DNA of 64,000 nucleotides from DASQEH01 sp038239485 (GCA_038239485.1 JBBSET010000008.1:16955-80954), one strand, 5' to 3'. Counted from the first letter of the stretch, positions 55,081 to 64,000 are shown. The notes: generated from the sequence alone by a model not told the origin. Numbers and translations are program-made.

Positions 55081-55536
55081 TGATGCTCCTCGAAACTCAT
55101 CCAGAATCCGTTTCGCACAGGCTACCTCACGGTGCTCGCGGCGACTTACGATTCGAAAGGTGCGGTACCCCCAGCGCTGGATTCGGAGACGCCAGCGGGT
55201 TAGCGAAAGGTTAAATTCCGCGGCGTGTCGGTGCTGACATGAAGATTGGCGCCGCCCTTGCGGAGCCCGACCCGTGTTTGCGTGTGAGGCAAAACACTTC
55301 GCATACGCCATCGCAGTAGTCGCGGCCCGAGCCTTTGACGGCAGATCCCCCTCCATCGGTCACGGAAGGTGTTGATCTCTACCGCAAACGGTCAAGTTGT
55401 CGTGCACGCTTTGCGGCCTGTAATCTCGGCTCGTCGCATCCGGTGGTGTCCGCCACCTCACCGTCTACGGGCGCCCGCCGTGGGTGCGGCCTCACCCACA
55501 GCGCTGTGTCAGCCACCACGTACGAGGAGGTACTGC
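55081..55536. other. 456-nt divergent intergenic region
   Basis: Lies between the chain-length gene and sulfotransferase 2. No gene is supported. It contains a promoter candidate for the plus-strand genes at 55397-55426 and AT-richer patches near 55205-55220 (minus-strand promoter region). The long leader on the plus side (about 100 nt) could hold regulation, but no known riboswitch was recognised. Confidence 0.6.
55397..55426 (+). promoter_or_regulatory. Promoter candidate for the sulfotransferase pair
   Basis: TTGTCG (55397-55402), an 18-nt spacer, and TAATCT (55421-55426). Predicted start near 55433, about 104 nt before the GTG. Confidence 0.4.
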
Positions 55537-56460
55537 GTGACCGAACCAAGCACAGCAGGCCCAGATCTCGTGGTCGCAGGGGCCGCCCGAAGCGGCACCT
55601 CAACACTGGTCGCGCACCTCTCCCAGCATCCTGACGTCGATATGGGGGCCGTGAAGGAGCCGAACTACTTCAGCCGGCACTTCGACCGCGGTCCCGACTG
55701 GTACGACGGCCTGTTCGCCAGACGGACCGCCGGGCTGGTTCGGCTCGATGCCAGTACGTCGTACACCTATCCGCAGTTTCCCGAAGCTCTCACGCGTCTC
55801 GTCCAAGCATCTCCCGACGTCTACGTCATATACACGGTTCGTGACCCGATCGCTCGCGCGGTCTCTCATTTTCTCTTCTACCGATACTTCTTCAAGCGTG
55901 AGCCGGCTGCAGACTTCGGTGCAGCCCTCCGTGACAGTTCGTACTACACCGACGTAAGTGACTACGCACATTGGCTTCCCATTCTGCGCGACCTCTTTCC
56001 CGGCCGCCTGCTCGTCGTCCCTTTCGATGCTCTGACGCATGCCACCGACGACGTGCTTTCACGCATCTATACGGAGTTGGGTATTGACGCCGACCGCTCC
56101 GAACATGACGGTGTCGAGGCTCATCAGAACCAGGTGGTCGAGTTTCGGTCGGAGCGAGTGCGAGTCGCTGTCAAAGCGGTGCGCCGAACACGTCCATATC
56201 TGTTGCTGCGGTCCTTTGCCGGCGCCAATCGAATCCGCAAGGTGCGGTCGATGTTGACCCGTGACACGGTTCTTCCCACCACTGAACAGGTTCTCGAGAG
56301 CTGTTCCCCAGATCAGCTCGCAGACCTGCACCAGCTGCAGACACGAGCATGCGCGGCGGTGCGCCAGCACCTGCAGGAGCAAGACGGCCGCCTGTCTCTG
56401 GATTGGGGTCGCTACTGGACACCGGCCTCGACGGTTCGGGTGCCCGGAGCGGCACCATGA
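55537..56460 (+). CDS. Sulfotransferase 2
   Basis: A 307-residue PAPS-dependent sulfotransferase. PAPS loop VVAGAARSGTSTLVAHLSQH has Arg in place of the common Lys, which occurs in bacterial members. The 3'-phosphate motif is YTVRDPIARAVSHFLFY. The GTG follows GAGGAGG. Its stop codon overlaps the next sulfotransferase start (ATGA), so both are made together and could modify different positions of one glycan. Confidence 0.87.
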   Translation: MTEPSTAGPDLVVAGAARSGTSTLVAHLSQHPDVDMGAVKEPNYFSRHFDRGPDWYDGLFARRTAGLVRLDASTSYTYPQFPEALTRLVQASPDVYVIYTVRDPIARAVSHFLFYRYFFKREPAADFGAALRDSSYYTDVSDYAHWLPILRDLFPGRLLVVPFDALTHATDDVLSRIYTELGIDADRSEHDGVEAHQNQVVEFRSERVRVAVKAVRRTRPYLLLRSFAGANRIRKVRSMLTRDTVLPTTEQVLESCSPDQLADLHQLQTRACAAVRQHLQEQDGRLSLDWGRYWTPASTVRVPGAAP

Positions 56461-57413
56461 GCGGGACGGCGAGCAACACACCGCCTCGGCGCCCGGCGCG
56501 ATCCGGTCTGAGGCTTCCAGAGGTCTACTTGATCGGCGCGCCGAAGGCAGGGACCACGTCGTTGGCGCACTGGCTTGCCGAACATCCGGACATCTACTTC
56601 TCGGTTCCGAAGGAGCCGTACTATTGGGCCGACGATTTCCCTCGCCTGCGAGATCACTATGGGTCCGGCAACCGGCCGGCCTATGAAGCCCTGTTCGCCA
56701 GTGAGACGGCTCAGTCGGCCACGTTGCGGGCAGAGGGTTCGACCGTCTACCTCTATTCAACGCAGGCATTGCGCAACATCACCTCAGAGGTTGAGAACGC
56801 CAAGTTCCTGCTCTTGGTTCGCAACCCGGTCGACCTACTGATCTCGTGCCACCGCACGCAATTGGTCGCCCTCAACGAGAACGAGCGCGACTTCTTGACC
56901 GCGTGGCGGCGCAGTCTCACCGGCGTCTTGCCCACAACCGACCCGCTGGACGCCAAACTCGTCGACTATCCACTTATCGGCGCCCTAGGCCAGGCGGTGG
57001 CCAAGGTCCTCGACGTTGTACCGCGTGAGCAGCTGCACGTCATCGCCTTCGATGATCTCCGGCGTAACCCGGAGAGCATGTGGGCGGATTTGACCCGCTT
57101 TCTTGATGTGCCTGCGGGTCCGACGCCCTCGTTCGCAACCTTCAATCCCAGCAACAAGATGTACCGGTCGGAGCGCGCCCGACGGATCACGCATCGGCCA
57201 CCGGCGGTGATATCGACGCCGATGACCCACCTGCGGCAATGGTCTCGGACGACCCGCCTGCCCGGCGTCGCTTGGGCGAAGCAGCAGATGTGGCGACCGG
57301 AGCAGCGCCCAGCGGTCTCCGCGAAGGCCAAGGCCGAGGTCGCCGACTACTTCCGAGCCGACGTTCGGCTCCTCAAGGAACTAGTCTCCGTCGACGTGTC
57401 GGAAGCCGGCTAG
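56457..57413 (+). CDS. Sulfotransferase 3
   Basis: A 318-residue sulfotransferase: PAPS loop VYLIGAPKAGTTSLAHWLAE, KEPYYWADDF acceptor region, and LLVRNPVDLLISCHR as the 3'-phosphate motif, where the usual R-D-P is R-N-P. Translationally coupled to sulfotransferase 2 by an ATGA overlap. It converges on the flippase gene. Confidence 0.87.
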   Translation: MSGTASNTPPRRPARSGLRLPEVYLIGAPKAGTTSLAHWLAEHPDIYFSVPKEPYYWADDFPRLRDHYGSGNRPAYEALFASETAQSATLRAEGSTVYLYSTQALRNITSEVENAKFLLLVRNPVDLLISCHRTQLVALNENERDFLTAWRRSLTGVLPTTDPLDAKLVDYPLIGALGQAVAKVLDVVPREQLHVIAFDDLRRNPESMWADLTRFLDVPAGPTPSFATFNPSNKMYRSERARRITHRPPAVISTPMTHLRQWSRTTRLPGVAWAKQQMWRPEQRPAVSAKAKAEVADYFRADVRLLKELVSVDVSEAG

Positions 57414-57457
57414 CGCACGTCGACACGTGCAATCTGCTGATCCGCGCTCCCGCTGCG

Positions 57458-58894
57458 CTACCCCGTGGTTTGTCGCATCAGCCGCAAACTGGGCCGGAAG
57501 GTCAACAAGGTGTTGAGGCCCATCCTGCGCCTGGTGATCGTCCACATCACCACGTACATGCCCGTCGAGATAGCCGCCGAGCTCACCGCCAGCCCCGTTC
57601 CGCCGAACGTGATCGCCACGGCTGATCCGACGACGACGCGCATCCCGACCGCTAGCCACTGCACATTTGCGACGACCCGCTCGTGCCTCGACATCGTGAG
57701 CGCGGTGCCGCACAGACCCGACACGACATTGCTGATGTTGCCGATCGTCAGCAGCAGCAGAATCGGGGCGCCCGCCCGAAACGCGGAACCATAGACGGCG
57801 CCGAGCAGTGGGCCTGGGACGAGCAACATCGGCACCCATGCGGCCGACGTGAGAACCGCGGCATAGGTGGCTCCGGTCCGAAGGAGCTTCTCCAGCCGCC
57901 TGTCGTCCTTTCCTGCCAGCCGCGAGATCACCGGCGAGAACACGACTCCCAGTGAAGCGAGAGGTACCGACAACAGCAAGGAGAGGCGCTGAGACGCACT
58001 GAACAGCGAGACATCGAGGCGGCTGAGGATGAAACCGGCCAGCCAGAGCTCGATCGTACTGTTCAGGTAGGCGCCGAGCAGGTTGCTGGCGAAATGCCAG
58101 TTTCGGGTGATGGCTCTACGCAGGTCCTCGAAGATGGGACCTCTGCCGTCGACATGCGACCACAGCTTGTTGACGCGGCGCCAGGCGAAGTAGACCGGGA
58201 TCGCGCACCCGAGCGCCAGAGCCGCCAAGGCCCCAGCGAGCCCTAGTCGTGGGACGAATACCCATACCGCCCCTACCAGTACGCCCTGGCACACGGACGC
58301 GAACGCCCCACCGGATCTTCCCTCGAGCAGGCTGGCGAATCTGACTTGGCCGAAGCCTCGCAGGTAGTTGGCCAGAAGCTTCTGTTGACCGCCCACCCAG
58401 ACCAAGACAGCCATGCCGACGGCAACCGCCCATCGGTTCGCCGGATCACTCGGATTGACGAAGATGAAGGTGCCGATGCCGGTCAGCACGCTGGTCACGG
58501 GAAGCATGATCAGCGAGATGGCCCGGACGCCCCGACGTAGCTCTGCCAGCCCTGTCAGGTCTTCCGACGACATCTTGGCCGCTTCCCTCAGGCCACCTCG
58601 ATGCACGCCGACCAGGCCCAGCTGTCCCATCAGGGTGGACACGGTGACCGCGATCACGAAGTACCCGAACGAGTCCTTCAGCAGGCGAGCGGCGAAGGCG
58701 TTGACGGCGAGATAGCCGAGGATCGCGCCACCGTAGGCGAGCGCGAACCACAGGGTTGCCGCGCTGAGTGAGGTGTTGCCCCTCGCGACCATCGGCTTCG
58801 GGACGAGCAGGGTGTCAGCCGCCGTGGAGGAGACTGCCTGGTCCATGTTCTCGCTTTCGCCTCCGCCCTCGCCCCCCGGGTCGGCGGATGTCAT
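57458..58894 (-). CDS. Polysaccharide flippase (MATE/Wzx-like)
   Basis: A 478-residue membrane protein with about 12-14 hydrophobic segments in the MOP-superfamily pattern (NAFAARLLKDSFGYFVIAV near the start, FGQVRFASLLEGRSGG in the middle loop, GSAFRAGAPILLLLTIGN later). It moves undecaprenyl-linked glycan units across the membrane (family knowledge). The ATG overlaps the stop of the O-antigen ligase-like gene (ATGA, 58891-58894), so the polymerase and flippase are coupled. The first 45 residues are a soluble Gly/Ser-rich tail. Confidence 0.83.
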   Translation of the reverse strand: MTSADPGGEGGGESENMDQAVSSTAADTLLVPKPMVARGNTSLSAATLWFALAYGGAILGYLAVNAFAARLLKDSFGYFVIAVTVSTLMGQLGLVGVHRGGLREAAKMSSEDLTGLAELRRGVRAISLIMLPVTSVLTGIGTFIFVNPSDPANRWAVAVGMAVLVWVGGQQKLLANYLRGFGQVRFASLLEGRSGGAFASVCQGVLVGAVWVFVPRLGLAGALAALALGCAIPVYFAWRRVNKLWSHVDGRGPIFEDLRRAITRNWHFASNLLGAYLNSTIELWLAGFILSRLDVSLFSASQRLSLLLSVPLASLGVVFSPVISRLAGKDDRRLEKLLRTGATYAAVLTSAAWVPMLLVPGPLLGAVYGSAFRAGAPILLLLTIGNISNVVSGLCGTALTMSRHERVVANVQWLAVGMRVVVGSAVAITFGGTGLAVSSAAISTGMYVVMWTITRRRMGLNTLLTFRPSLRLMRQTTG

Positions 58895-60177
58895 GTCGGT
58901 GTGCCGACTGTCACCCGCCGTGTTTGGACGCTTTCAGGTGCGGTCGCTCGGCGTGAGGCCAGCAGACCGAAGACGAATGCCAGCACCATCCACGAGACGG
59001 GCGTGATGAGCCCACCACCGGAGGTTCCCATCCGAACGAGAGGGAGTGCGAGTGCCGCTGCGACAGGAACCATTGACTCAGGCAAGGTCTGCAGGCGCGC
59101 AAGGAGTCGCGTCATCGTCAGCAAGGTAACACCGACGACCACGACAGCGGCCATTCCCGCGAGCAGGCCGCCCCTGATCCAGTTGTCGAGAATGAAGTTG
59201 TGGGAGCTCCCGTTGGAGCCCCCGGTGACCGCACCACCGATGAGCCAGTGGTCTCGGAAGGCACTGAAAGCATTCTCGTAGTGCACCGCGCGTGCACCGT
59301 AGCCCGTCGTGTCGGTGGTGAAGCGGTTGTAGATCACCAGCCCGAAGCCGGAGAAGCCCAGCGCGGCCACGCCGAGGAGGCCGGCGAGGACGATAGCCAG
59401 CTGACGCGTCGAGACCCTTCCCATCAGGACTGATCGCCAGAAGGCGATCACCGGCCAGATGATGGCAGCGATCAGCACCGATCGGCTGAGTGACAGCGCA
59501 AGCAGAACGACCCCGACGACCATGGCGGTTGAGTAAGCGAGCCGCTGCGCCTTCGTCACGACCCCTCCGCGCCGCATCGCCCAGGCCGAGACATACATCG
59601 AGAAGAGCAGCGACCCGAAGATCTCGTGCCGAAGGTTGCCCTCCACGGCAGACGGGTCCAGCCCGAAGTTCTGGAAGCTGGACTTGAAGACCTCCTTCTG
59701 GAAGAGCTCCGGGTTACCCGTCGCCACCGTCTTCGCGAGCACGACCGCCGGGTTCACGCCGTTCTTCACCATCGCCAAGGCGAAGCCGAGGATCAAGGAA
59801 GAGCAGACGATCGGCAGCGCCCAGCGCAGCACGGAGATGGCCCCGGTCTCCTTGCCGGCGGCCGCCCGGTAGAAGTAGGTGGCGACCGCCACGAAGGAGA
59901 CGATGAACAAGACATCCTGGATCGATCCGAGCGGCTTGCTGCCCTGGTACATCGACGCGACGGCCCAACTGGCATCAAGCACGAAGGTCGCAGAGAGGAA
60001 GACGGTGGTGACCTGAAGGACCGGTGAGTACGCGCGAAGCCGATAGCGCACCAACACCGCGAGGGCGAAGACGAAGATCGCGAGCTGGTGGAGCCGCGCC
60101 TCACCGAAGGGGGTAGCGCCCAGCCCGAACCATTGCAACGGAAGTGCCACAAACAGACCGACGACCAGCCATTTCAA
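58891..60177 (-). CDS. O-antigen ligase/polymerase-like membrane protein
   Basis: A 428-residue protein with about ten to twelve transmembrane segments and one large external loop (about 160-190, ELFQKEVFKSSFQNFGLDPSAV). The LALSLSRSVLIAA segment and the later GSSHNFILDNWIRGGLLAG segment, with a conserved-type His, are typical of the Wzy/WaaL superfamily. GGAGG precedes the ATG. It should polymerise or ligate repeat units after flipping. First gene of a two-gene unit with the flippase. Confidence 0.78.
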   Translation of the reverse strand: MKWLVVGLFVALPLQWFGLGATPFGEARLHQLAIFVFALAVLVRYRLRAYSPVLQVTTVFLSATFVLDASWAVASMYQGSKPLGSIQDVLFIVSFVAVATYFYRAAAGKETGAISVLRWALPIVCSSLILGFALAMVKNGVNPAVVLAKTVATGNPELFQKEVFKSSFQNFGLDPSAVEGNLRHEIFGSLLFSMYVSAWAMRRGGVVTKAQRLAYSTAMVVGVVLLALSLSRSVLIAAIIWPVIAFWRSVLMGRVSTRQLAIVLAGLLGVAALGFSGFGLVIYNRFTTDTTGYGARAVHYENAFSAFRDHWLIGGAVTGGSNGSSHNFILDNWIRGGLLAGMAAVVVVGVTLLTMTRLLARLQTLPESMVPVAAALALPLVRMGTSGGGLITPVSWMVLAFVFGLLASRRATAPESVQTRRVTVGTPT

Positions 60178-60264
60178 AGGTCCTCCAAGGTGTCTGTCTG
60201 GCCATCTGCTCGAGTTTGCGAGTATATCGTGCCTCGGACCGCCGAGATGACGATCGAGTCATCA

Positions 60265-60296
60265 GTGTGATCTCCGTCATGACCACGCGATCACAC
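60265..60296. promoter_or_regulatory. Inverted repeat upstream of the polymerase-flippase unit
   Basis: GTGTGATC (60265-60272) and GATCACAC (60289-60296) are perfect 8-bp arms 16 nt apart. A second small repeat, GATGAC-N6-GTCATC, lies beside it at 60246-60263. The position, 70-120 nt before the polymerase ATG, fits an operator for a dimeric regulator. Confidence 0.4.
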
Positions 60297-60312
60297 CCGT
60301 GAGGTCTCCTCG

Positions 60313-61587
60313 TCAGTCGAGGTCCATCTCCGCGGCGATGGTCAGCATCTCGGGGTACATGCGCGAGCGCCAGCCCCCTCCACGGGCGGCCAGGGTGACG
60401 TTGCGCAGATAGATGGCCAAGAGATACAGCGAGGCCGTCAGTTTGCGAGCAGGCGGTGAGACACCCATGGCGCCGAGCCGCGCCGACGTCTCCACGACCT
60501 TCGCCGCAGCCGCCGCGAGACCGACTTCCGGGAGGGCGAGCTGATGATGCCAGTGCAGCGCGTCGAGACCCAGGGGGATCTCGGTGCGGGTGTGCTCCCA
60601 GTCCCAGGCGACCACTTGGCGATCGAGAGTGGCGAGGTTGTAGGGAGTCCAGTCGCCGTGCCATCGGCCGAACTCCAGCTCAGCCGGGCTGCGCTCCAGC
60701 CGATCCAGCCATTGCAACAAGACCTTGGCCTCGCCCGGGGTCACCGGTTCGGCGGCCTCCATCTCCTGTCGTGCGCACGCCGCGTACTGCGATCCTGCGA
60801 GCGGCCCGGTCGTCAACGGTGCGCTGTGCGCCACGCTCAGGACGACGTCGGGCGCGTCAAGCGGGTCGGTCGAGTAGGCGCGCAGCTCACGGGGCAGAGG
60901 TGACGAGACCAGGTACTCGCAGTGGGCGAACGTCCCGCGGGTCTCGAGTTCGGGGATGACAAGTCCTTCGATACCATCCCGAAGCTCCACCAACGCGTCT
61001 GCCTCACATCGCACCAGCTCTTTGGTCGCTTCGGACCATCCCAGCTTGGCGAAGCCGATGGCGTCTCCGCGAGCGTCGAACAGCTCGAGCACTGGCTTGG
61101 CGTTCGGTTGGATCGGGCGCACCGGGATGCTGGCGAAGAGCTCGCCAGCACCCAGCTTTTCGGCTAAGTGACTGACCGCCAGCCAGACCGGATAGTCGTC
61201 GGTGGCAATCCCCCGGTCGATACTCACGACGAGACGATCACGAAACGCCAGCTCGGCCACCCTTGTCCTGAACATCGCCGCCAGCGTGGCCTCAGCTGCT
61301 CCTCTGAGCGGCCGGCGGGCCGAGTGGTAGCGCCACAGGCTCTCGAACGCCGCCAGCCGCGATCCCAACGGGATGAGGAACCGTGCCGTCCGCACGTTGG
61401 GCACCACGGCGTACGTCTCGACCACGACATGGTTGGGGGGCGGACGCCCGAGCGAGACCGCCACCGGTAACGACGCCGACGGCGACGGCAGCCAGACCTG
61501 ATCGATCAAGGCCCGGAGTGCCGGACTCAGCCTTGTCTCAGCCACAGATCCCGCGAACATTCCCACACCCCCTCGTCGGGACACCAT
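60313..61587 (-). CDS. APH-like (choline/aminoglycoside kinase fold) protein
   Basis: A 424-residue protein with the kinase catalytic loop FGRWHGDWTPYNLATL (His310-Gly-Asp312, Asn317) and metal Asp329 in VVAWDWEHT. An upstream AKLGWSEATKELVRCE segment may hold the ATP-binding Lys and partner Glu. The N-terminal 150 residues are unlike known drug kinases. GGAGG lies 4 nt before ATG 61587; ATG 61560 is also possible. In this polysaccharide locus it more likely phosphorylates a sugar or lipid-linked intermediate than an antibiotic (inference). Confidence 0.7.
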   Translation of the reverse strand: MVSRRGGVGMFAGSVAETRLSPALRALIDQVWLPSPSASLPVAVSLGRPPPNHVVVETYAVVPNVRTARFLIPLGSRLAAFESLWRYHSARRPLRGAAEATLAAMFRTRVAELAFRDRLVVSIDRGIATDDYPVWLAVSHLAEKLGAGELFASIPVRPIQPNAKPVLELFDARGDAIGFAKLGWSEATKELVRCEADALVELRDGIEGLVIPELETRGTFAHCEYLVSSPLPRELRAYSTDPLDAPDVVLSVAHSAPLTTGPLAGSQYAACARQEMEAAEPVTPGEAKVLLQWLDRLERSPAELEFGRWHGDWTPYNLATLDRQVVAWDWEHTRTEIPLGLDALHWHHQLALPEVGLAAAAAKVVETSARLGAMGVSPPARKLTASLYLLAIYLRNVTLAARGGGWRSRMYPEMLTIAAEMDLD

Positions 61588-61686
61588 CTTGCCTCCAAGG
61601 CAGCCCGTCTGTGCACAGCCATACCGGTAGCCGAGGTATTTCACCTCAGCTAACTGAGGCAATCCCTCGGCTGCCCAGCATACGAT

Positions 61687-62637
61687 TCATGCAGATCCCT
61701 GCGCCCTGCCCGGGGAATCCGGGAGTCGATGTCGGGCCAGCCAGTCGGGAACCGGCCCGTCCACGAGCTCACCCACGCGTCTGAGGTCCTCGTCGAAGCG
61801 CCCGGTCACCTGCTCGCGGACCTCAGGGGGAACCGAGGATGGCCGCAGGCTGCTCCGCCGCAGGCGTTCGCGGAACTCGAAGCTCGTCATCTTCTTGACA
61901 GTCGAACGAAGCGCCTCGTTCCGCGTGAGCCATGGGATGGCTCGGTGGACGAGCGCGTTACGCGGCGTTCCTGACACGTTGACGCGTCCGACACCCACCG
62001 CTTCTGCATCGTCGGGCGGAACGTCGAGGAAGCGCAGCACCTCACTGACGACCGCCGCGTAGCGCGCCTGCAGATCGTCGTAGAACCACACGCCCACCCG
62101 GTCGCGACCGACGCTGTTCTGCAGCCGGGAAAGCCCGTCGGCGTATCTGCTCATGGCTGTGTAGTGCCACAGGTGGTGCCAGTTCAGCTCGCGGCGGCGC
62201 TCTTCGTCGTCGAGAGCGTCGGAGAATCGGTCACAAGGCTCGAAGCCGCGACCTCGCATGTAGAGATAGCTGGAGTAGGCCCGGTCGACCGGCTCGCGGA
62301 GCATGACAACCAGCCGCATCTGTGGGTTCATGTCCAGGATCTCCGGAACAGCATGCCCGGCGTAGTACAGCGTCGACACCGAGCCGTCGCCACGCGCCAG
62401 GAATCCGTCAGTGTCAGCGTAGAGCGTCAGATAGGAGGCGCGGTCCGTCATTGCGACCCGGTTGATGGTGGCGTCGTCTCCCGGTCCCTGGAACTGCACT
62501 CGTGTGTCGTGCAGGCCGAAGTAGTGCGGCTCCTTGGGAGACGTGACGAACACGCGAGGATGAGTGCGAAGGCCTTCGACCAGGCCGGTGGTCCCCGCGC
62601 GCCCCGCGCCGACGACGAGGAAGTTCGGAGTGGTCAT
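61687..62637 (-). CDS. Sulfotransferase 4
   Basis: A 316-residue sulfotransferase: FLVVGAGRAGTTGLVEGL as the PAPS loop, KEPHYFGLHDT region, and LVVMLREPVDRAYSSYLYM as the 3'-phosphate motif (Arg-Glu-Pro form). GGGAG lies 7 nt before the ATG. It is upstream of the APH-like kinase on the minus strand, 99 nt away, perhaps co-transcribed. Confidence 0.87.
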   Translation of the reverse strand: MTTPNFLVVGAGRAGTTGLVEGLRTHPRVFVTSPKEPHYFGLHDTRVQFQGPGDDATINRVAMTDRASYLTLYADTDGFLARGDGSVSTLYYAGHAVPEILDMNPQMRLVVMLREPVDRAYSSYLYMRGRGFEPCDRFSDALDDEERRRELNWHHLWHYTAMSRYADGLSRLQNSVGRDRVGVWFYDDLQARYAAVVSEVLRFLDVPPDDAEAVGVGRVNVSGTPRNALVHRAIPWLTRNEALRSTVKKMTSFEFRERLRRSSLRPSSVPPEVREQVTGRFDEDLRRVGELVDGPVPDWLARHRLPDSPGRAQGSA

Positions 62638-62740
62638 GATCGGGCTCCCGGGAATCTGCCGCCTGGCGGACTGTAGACCGTCACCTGACTGTGGCCATCA
62701 CTGGCCAGCAGGCGGCACGAGGTCATTGCCATTACTTTGG

Positions 62741-64000
62741 CTACGGTAACGGGACGTAGGCGATGCCGAAATGAGACTCCTTGTCGAAGGAATGGCTGTC
62801 CGACACTGCCCATAGCCCCGTCGAGGTGGGAAGGAACTGCTTGCCTCCCATGGACGATGGCACGGGGGGATTCCACGACAGCGCAAGACCTGTCTGCGGG
62901 TCGATGGCGCCGACGCCATACCGCTGAACGGCGTTGCCGACTCCATGGCTGCCCCGCCCATCGGGATTGTCCAGCCATTGGAAGTGGCCCATGACATAAA
63001 CGGCGGCGCCTGTGTCGGCATCTGACCAGATACTGTCGCCACCTGTGTAGTTGATCCACAGAGGCTGATGAGTCGAGTCGCCATTGCTCAAGGAGAACCT
63101 CCCGGCCCCATCACAGACCATCGTGCCGGGAGGGTTGCTCGCGCCCTGGTGCCAGATCTCGTTCGTGTGCAGCGGGACGTTTCCCGTCGCGGTGACGGTG
63201 AACTCGTTGCCGGTCGGCGAGAAGTCGACGTCTTGGAGATAGGCGATTCGGCGTGCTTCGGTCGACGAACAGGGCTTGGCGAAGCCGGTGTAGTACCACG
63301 GGTCGAGGCTCGCCGTGCCGCCCGGCTTTGACGGCAGGTCGGCGACGAACAGTCTTGTCCGCGACGCGGAGCCGACCGACTCGAAGTTTCCGGTCGCCAC
63401 CAAGCGGGTGGCGCCGCTGTTGATCGCGAAGTGGAAGACCGACACGTTGCCCCGGGCATGGGGAATCGCGCCCGTGATGGGCAGGTTCGAGAAGGTGCCC
63501 ACGTCGGCACCGGTCATCGGGTCGAGCGCCATCAGCTTCGTCCCTGCGCTCCCCGCCACAAACAGCTGACCGTTGACGAGCTGAATCTGGTTGATCTGGC
63601 CGTGGACGAAGTGCGCGTCGAACGACCTCATGATCTTGCCGGTGGTCGGACTCAGCTTGACCAAGGCCGGATCCGACGAGCCGTTTACTTTGGTGAACGC
63701 GCCTCCGACATAGATCCCACGCCTGGTCGCCTCCACGGCCCAGACGGTTCCGTTGAACGTCGCGGCGATGGATGTCTGCACGGCGCCGGTGTCGACGTCG
63801 AATGCCACGAAGTTCTTTTCGGCGTACTGGGTCTTTCCCGTCGAGTCGGACACGTCGTTGAAGCGCCCGCCGACGTACGCTGTGCCGCCCGTGACGTCGA
63901 TCGCGTCGGCATGCGGGTGCCGAGCTCTTGTGGTGGGCACCAGGTCAGGGGTGTAGTCGACCGGGTTCTCAGAGACGACCGCCGGCTGGGCGACCGAGGC
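62741..64000 (-). CDS. Secreted beta-propeller protein, copy 3 (5' end outside window)
   Basis: The frame is open for 419 codons to the right edge, so the signal peptide and start lie beyond it. The visible N-terminal part (ASVAQPAVVSENPVDYTPDL) aligns with the residues just after the signal peptide of copy 2, so only about 30 residues are missing. The blades and the shared motifs AKPCSST, TMVCDGAGRF, NYTGGDSIW and GHFQWLDNPDG follow copy 2 closely through to HFGIAYVPLP. It closes the polysaccharide locus in inverted orientation to copy 2. Confidence 0.8.
   Translation of the reverse strand, partial: ASVAQPAVVSENPVDYTPDLVPTTRARHPHADAIDVTGGTAYVGGRFNDVSDSTGKTQYAEKNFVAFDVDTGAVQTSIAATFNGTVWAVEATRRGIYVGGAFTKVNGSSDPALVKLSPTTGKIMRSFDAHFVHGQINQIQLVNGQLFVAGSAGTKLMALDPMTGADVGTFSNLPITGAIPHARGNVSVFHFAINSGATRLVATGNFESVGSASRTRLFVADLPSKPGGTASLDPWYYTGFAKPCSSTEARRIAYLQDVDFSPTGNEFTVTATGNVPLHTNEIWHQGASNPPGTMVCDGAGRFSLSNGDSTHQPLWINYTGGDSIWSDADTGAAVYVMGHFQWLDNPDGRGSHGVGNAVQRYGVGAIDPQTGLALSWNPPVPSSMGGKQFLPTSTGLWAVSDSHSFDKESHFGIAYVPLP

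Overview
The window reads as the chromosome of a high-GC actinobacterium. GTG and TTG starts are frequent, and many genes carry a TANNNT -10 box only 6-8 nt before the start codon (leaderless messages). The order bldC / small conserved gene / branched-chain amino acid dehydrogenase / DUF3073 / purM / purF is the arrangement known from Streptomyces and relatives. The purine cluster continuing into DUF3151, DedA, fba and pyrE suggests a Nocardioidaceae/Propionibacteriales-type genome (inference; no rRNA is present to confirm it).

Layout. (1) 1-9311: an L-rhamnose uptake and catabolism operon on the minus strand (ABC importer rhaT-P-Q-S, mutarotase, an arabinose/fucose-isomerase-like protein, rhaI, start of the bifunctional aldolase/dehydrogenase), with a divergent LacI-type regulator and a LacI-like operator between them. 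(2) 9312-16520: an accessory island with an EACC1-like protein, a membrane-tethered caspase-like peptidase and an alpha-dioxygenase-like heme oxygenase in one tightly overlapping plus-strand operon, facing a lipase-like alpha/beta hydrolase and a three-TM protein on the minus strand. This is the best candidate for an undescribed system: a protease-linked lipid-oxidation or conflict module. (3) 16629-43236: conserved backbone (bldC, vdh-like, DUF3073, purFM, purLQS, purC, purB, purD, purA, lipid kinase, DUF3151, DedA, SpoU methylase, fba). It is interrupted at 24.3-27.5 kb by three secreted proteins (beta-propeller, LamG, metallophosphoesterase). (4) 43470-64000: an envelope/exopolysaccharide locus wrapped around pyrE. 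It holds two GT4 glycosyltransferases, four sulfotransferases, a sulfatase with its formylglycine-generating enzyme, a lipoprotein glycoside hydrolase, a Wzz/BY-kinase-like chain-length protein whose kinase motifs are all degraded, a flippase, an O-antigen ligase/polymerase and an APH-like kinase. It is bordered by two inverted copies of the same secreted beta-propeller family that also occurs at 24.3 kb.

How the parts work together (inference). Rhamnose is imported and isomerised under LacI control. The pur genes make AMP via IMP. The 43-64 kb locus probably builds, exports and remodels a sulfated surface polysaccharide, with sulfatase and FGE encoded beside the sulfotransferases. The 9.6-16.5 kb island pairs a regulatory adaptor (EACC1) and protease effector with enzymes that could release fatty acids (lipase) and oxygenate them (alpha-dioxygenase-like). 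No transposases, rRNA, tRNA or CRISPR arrays were seen.
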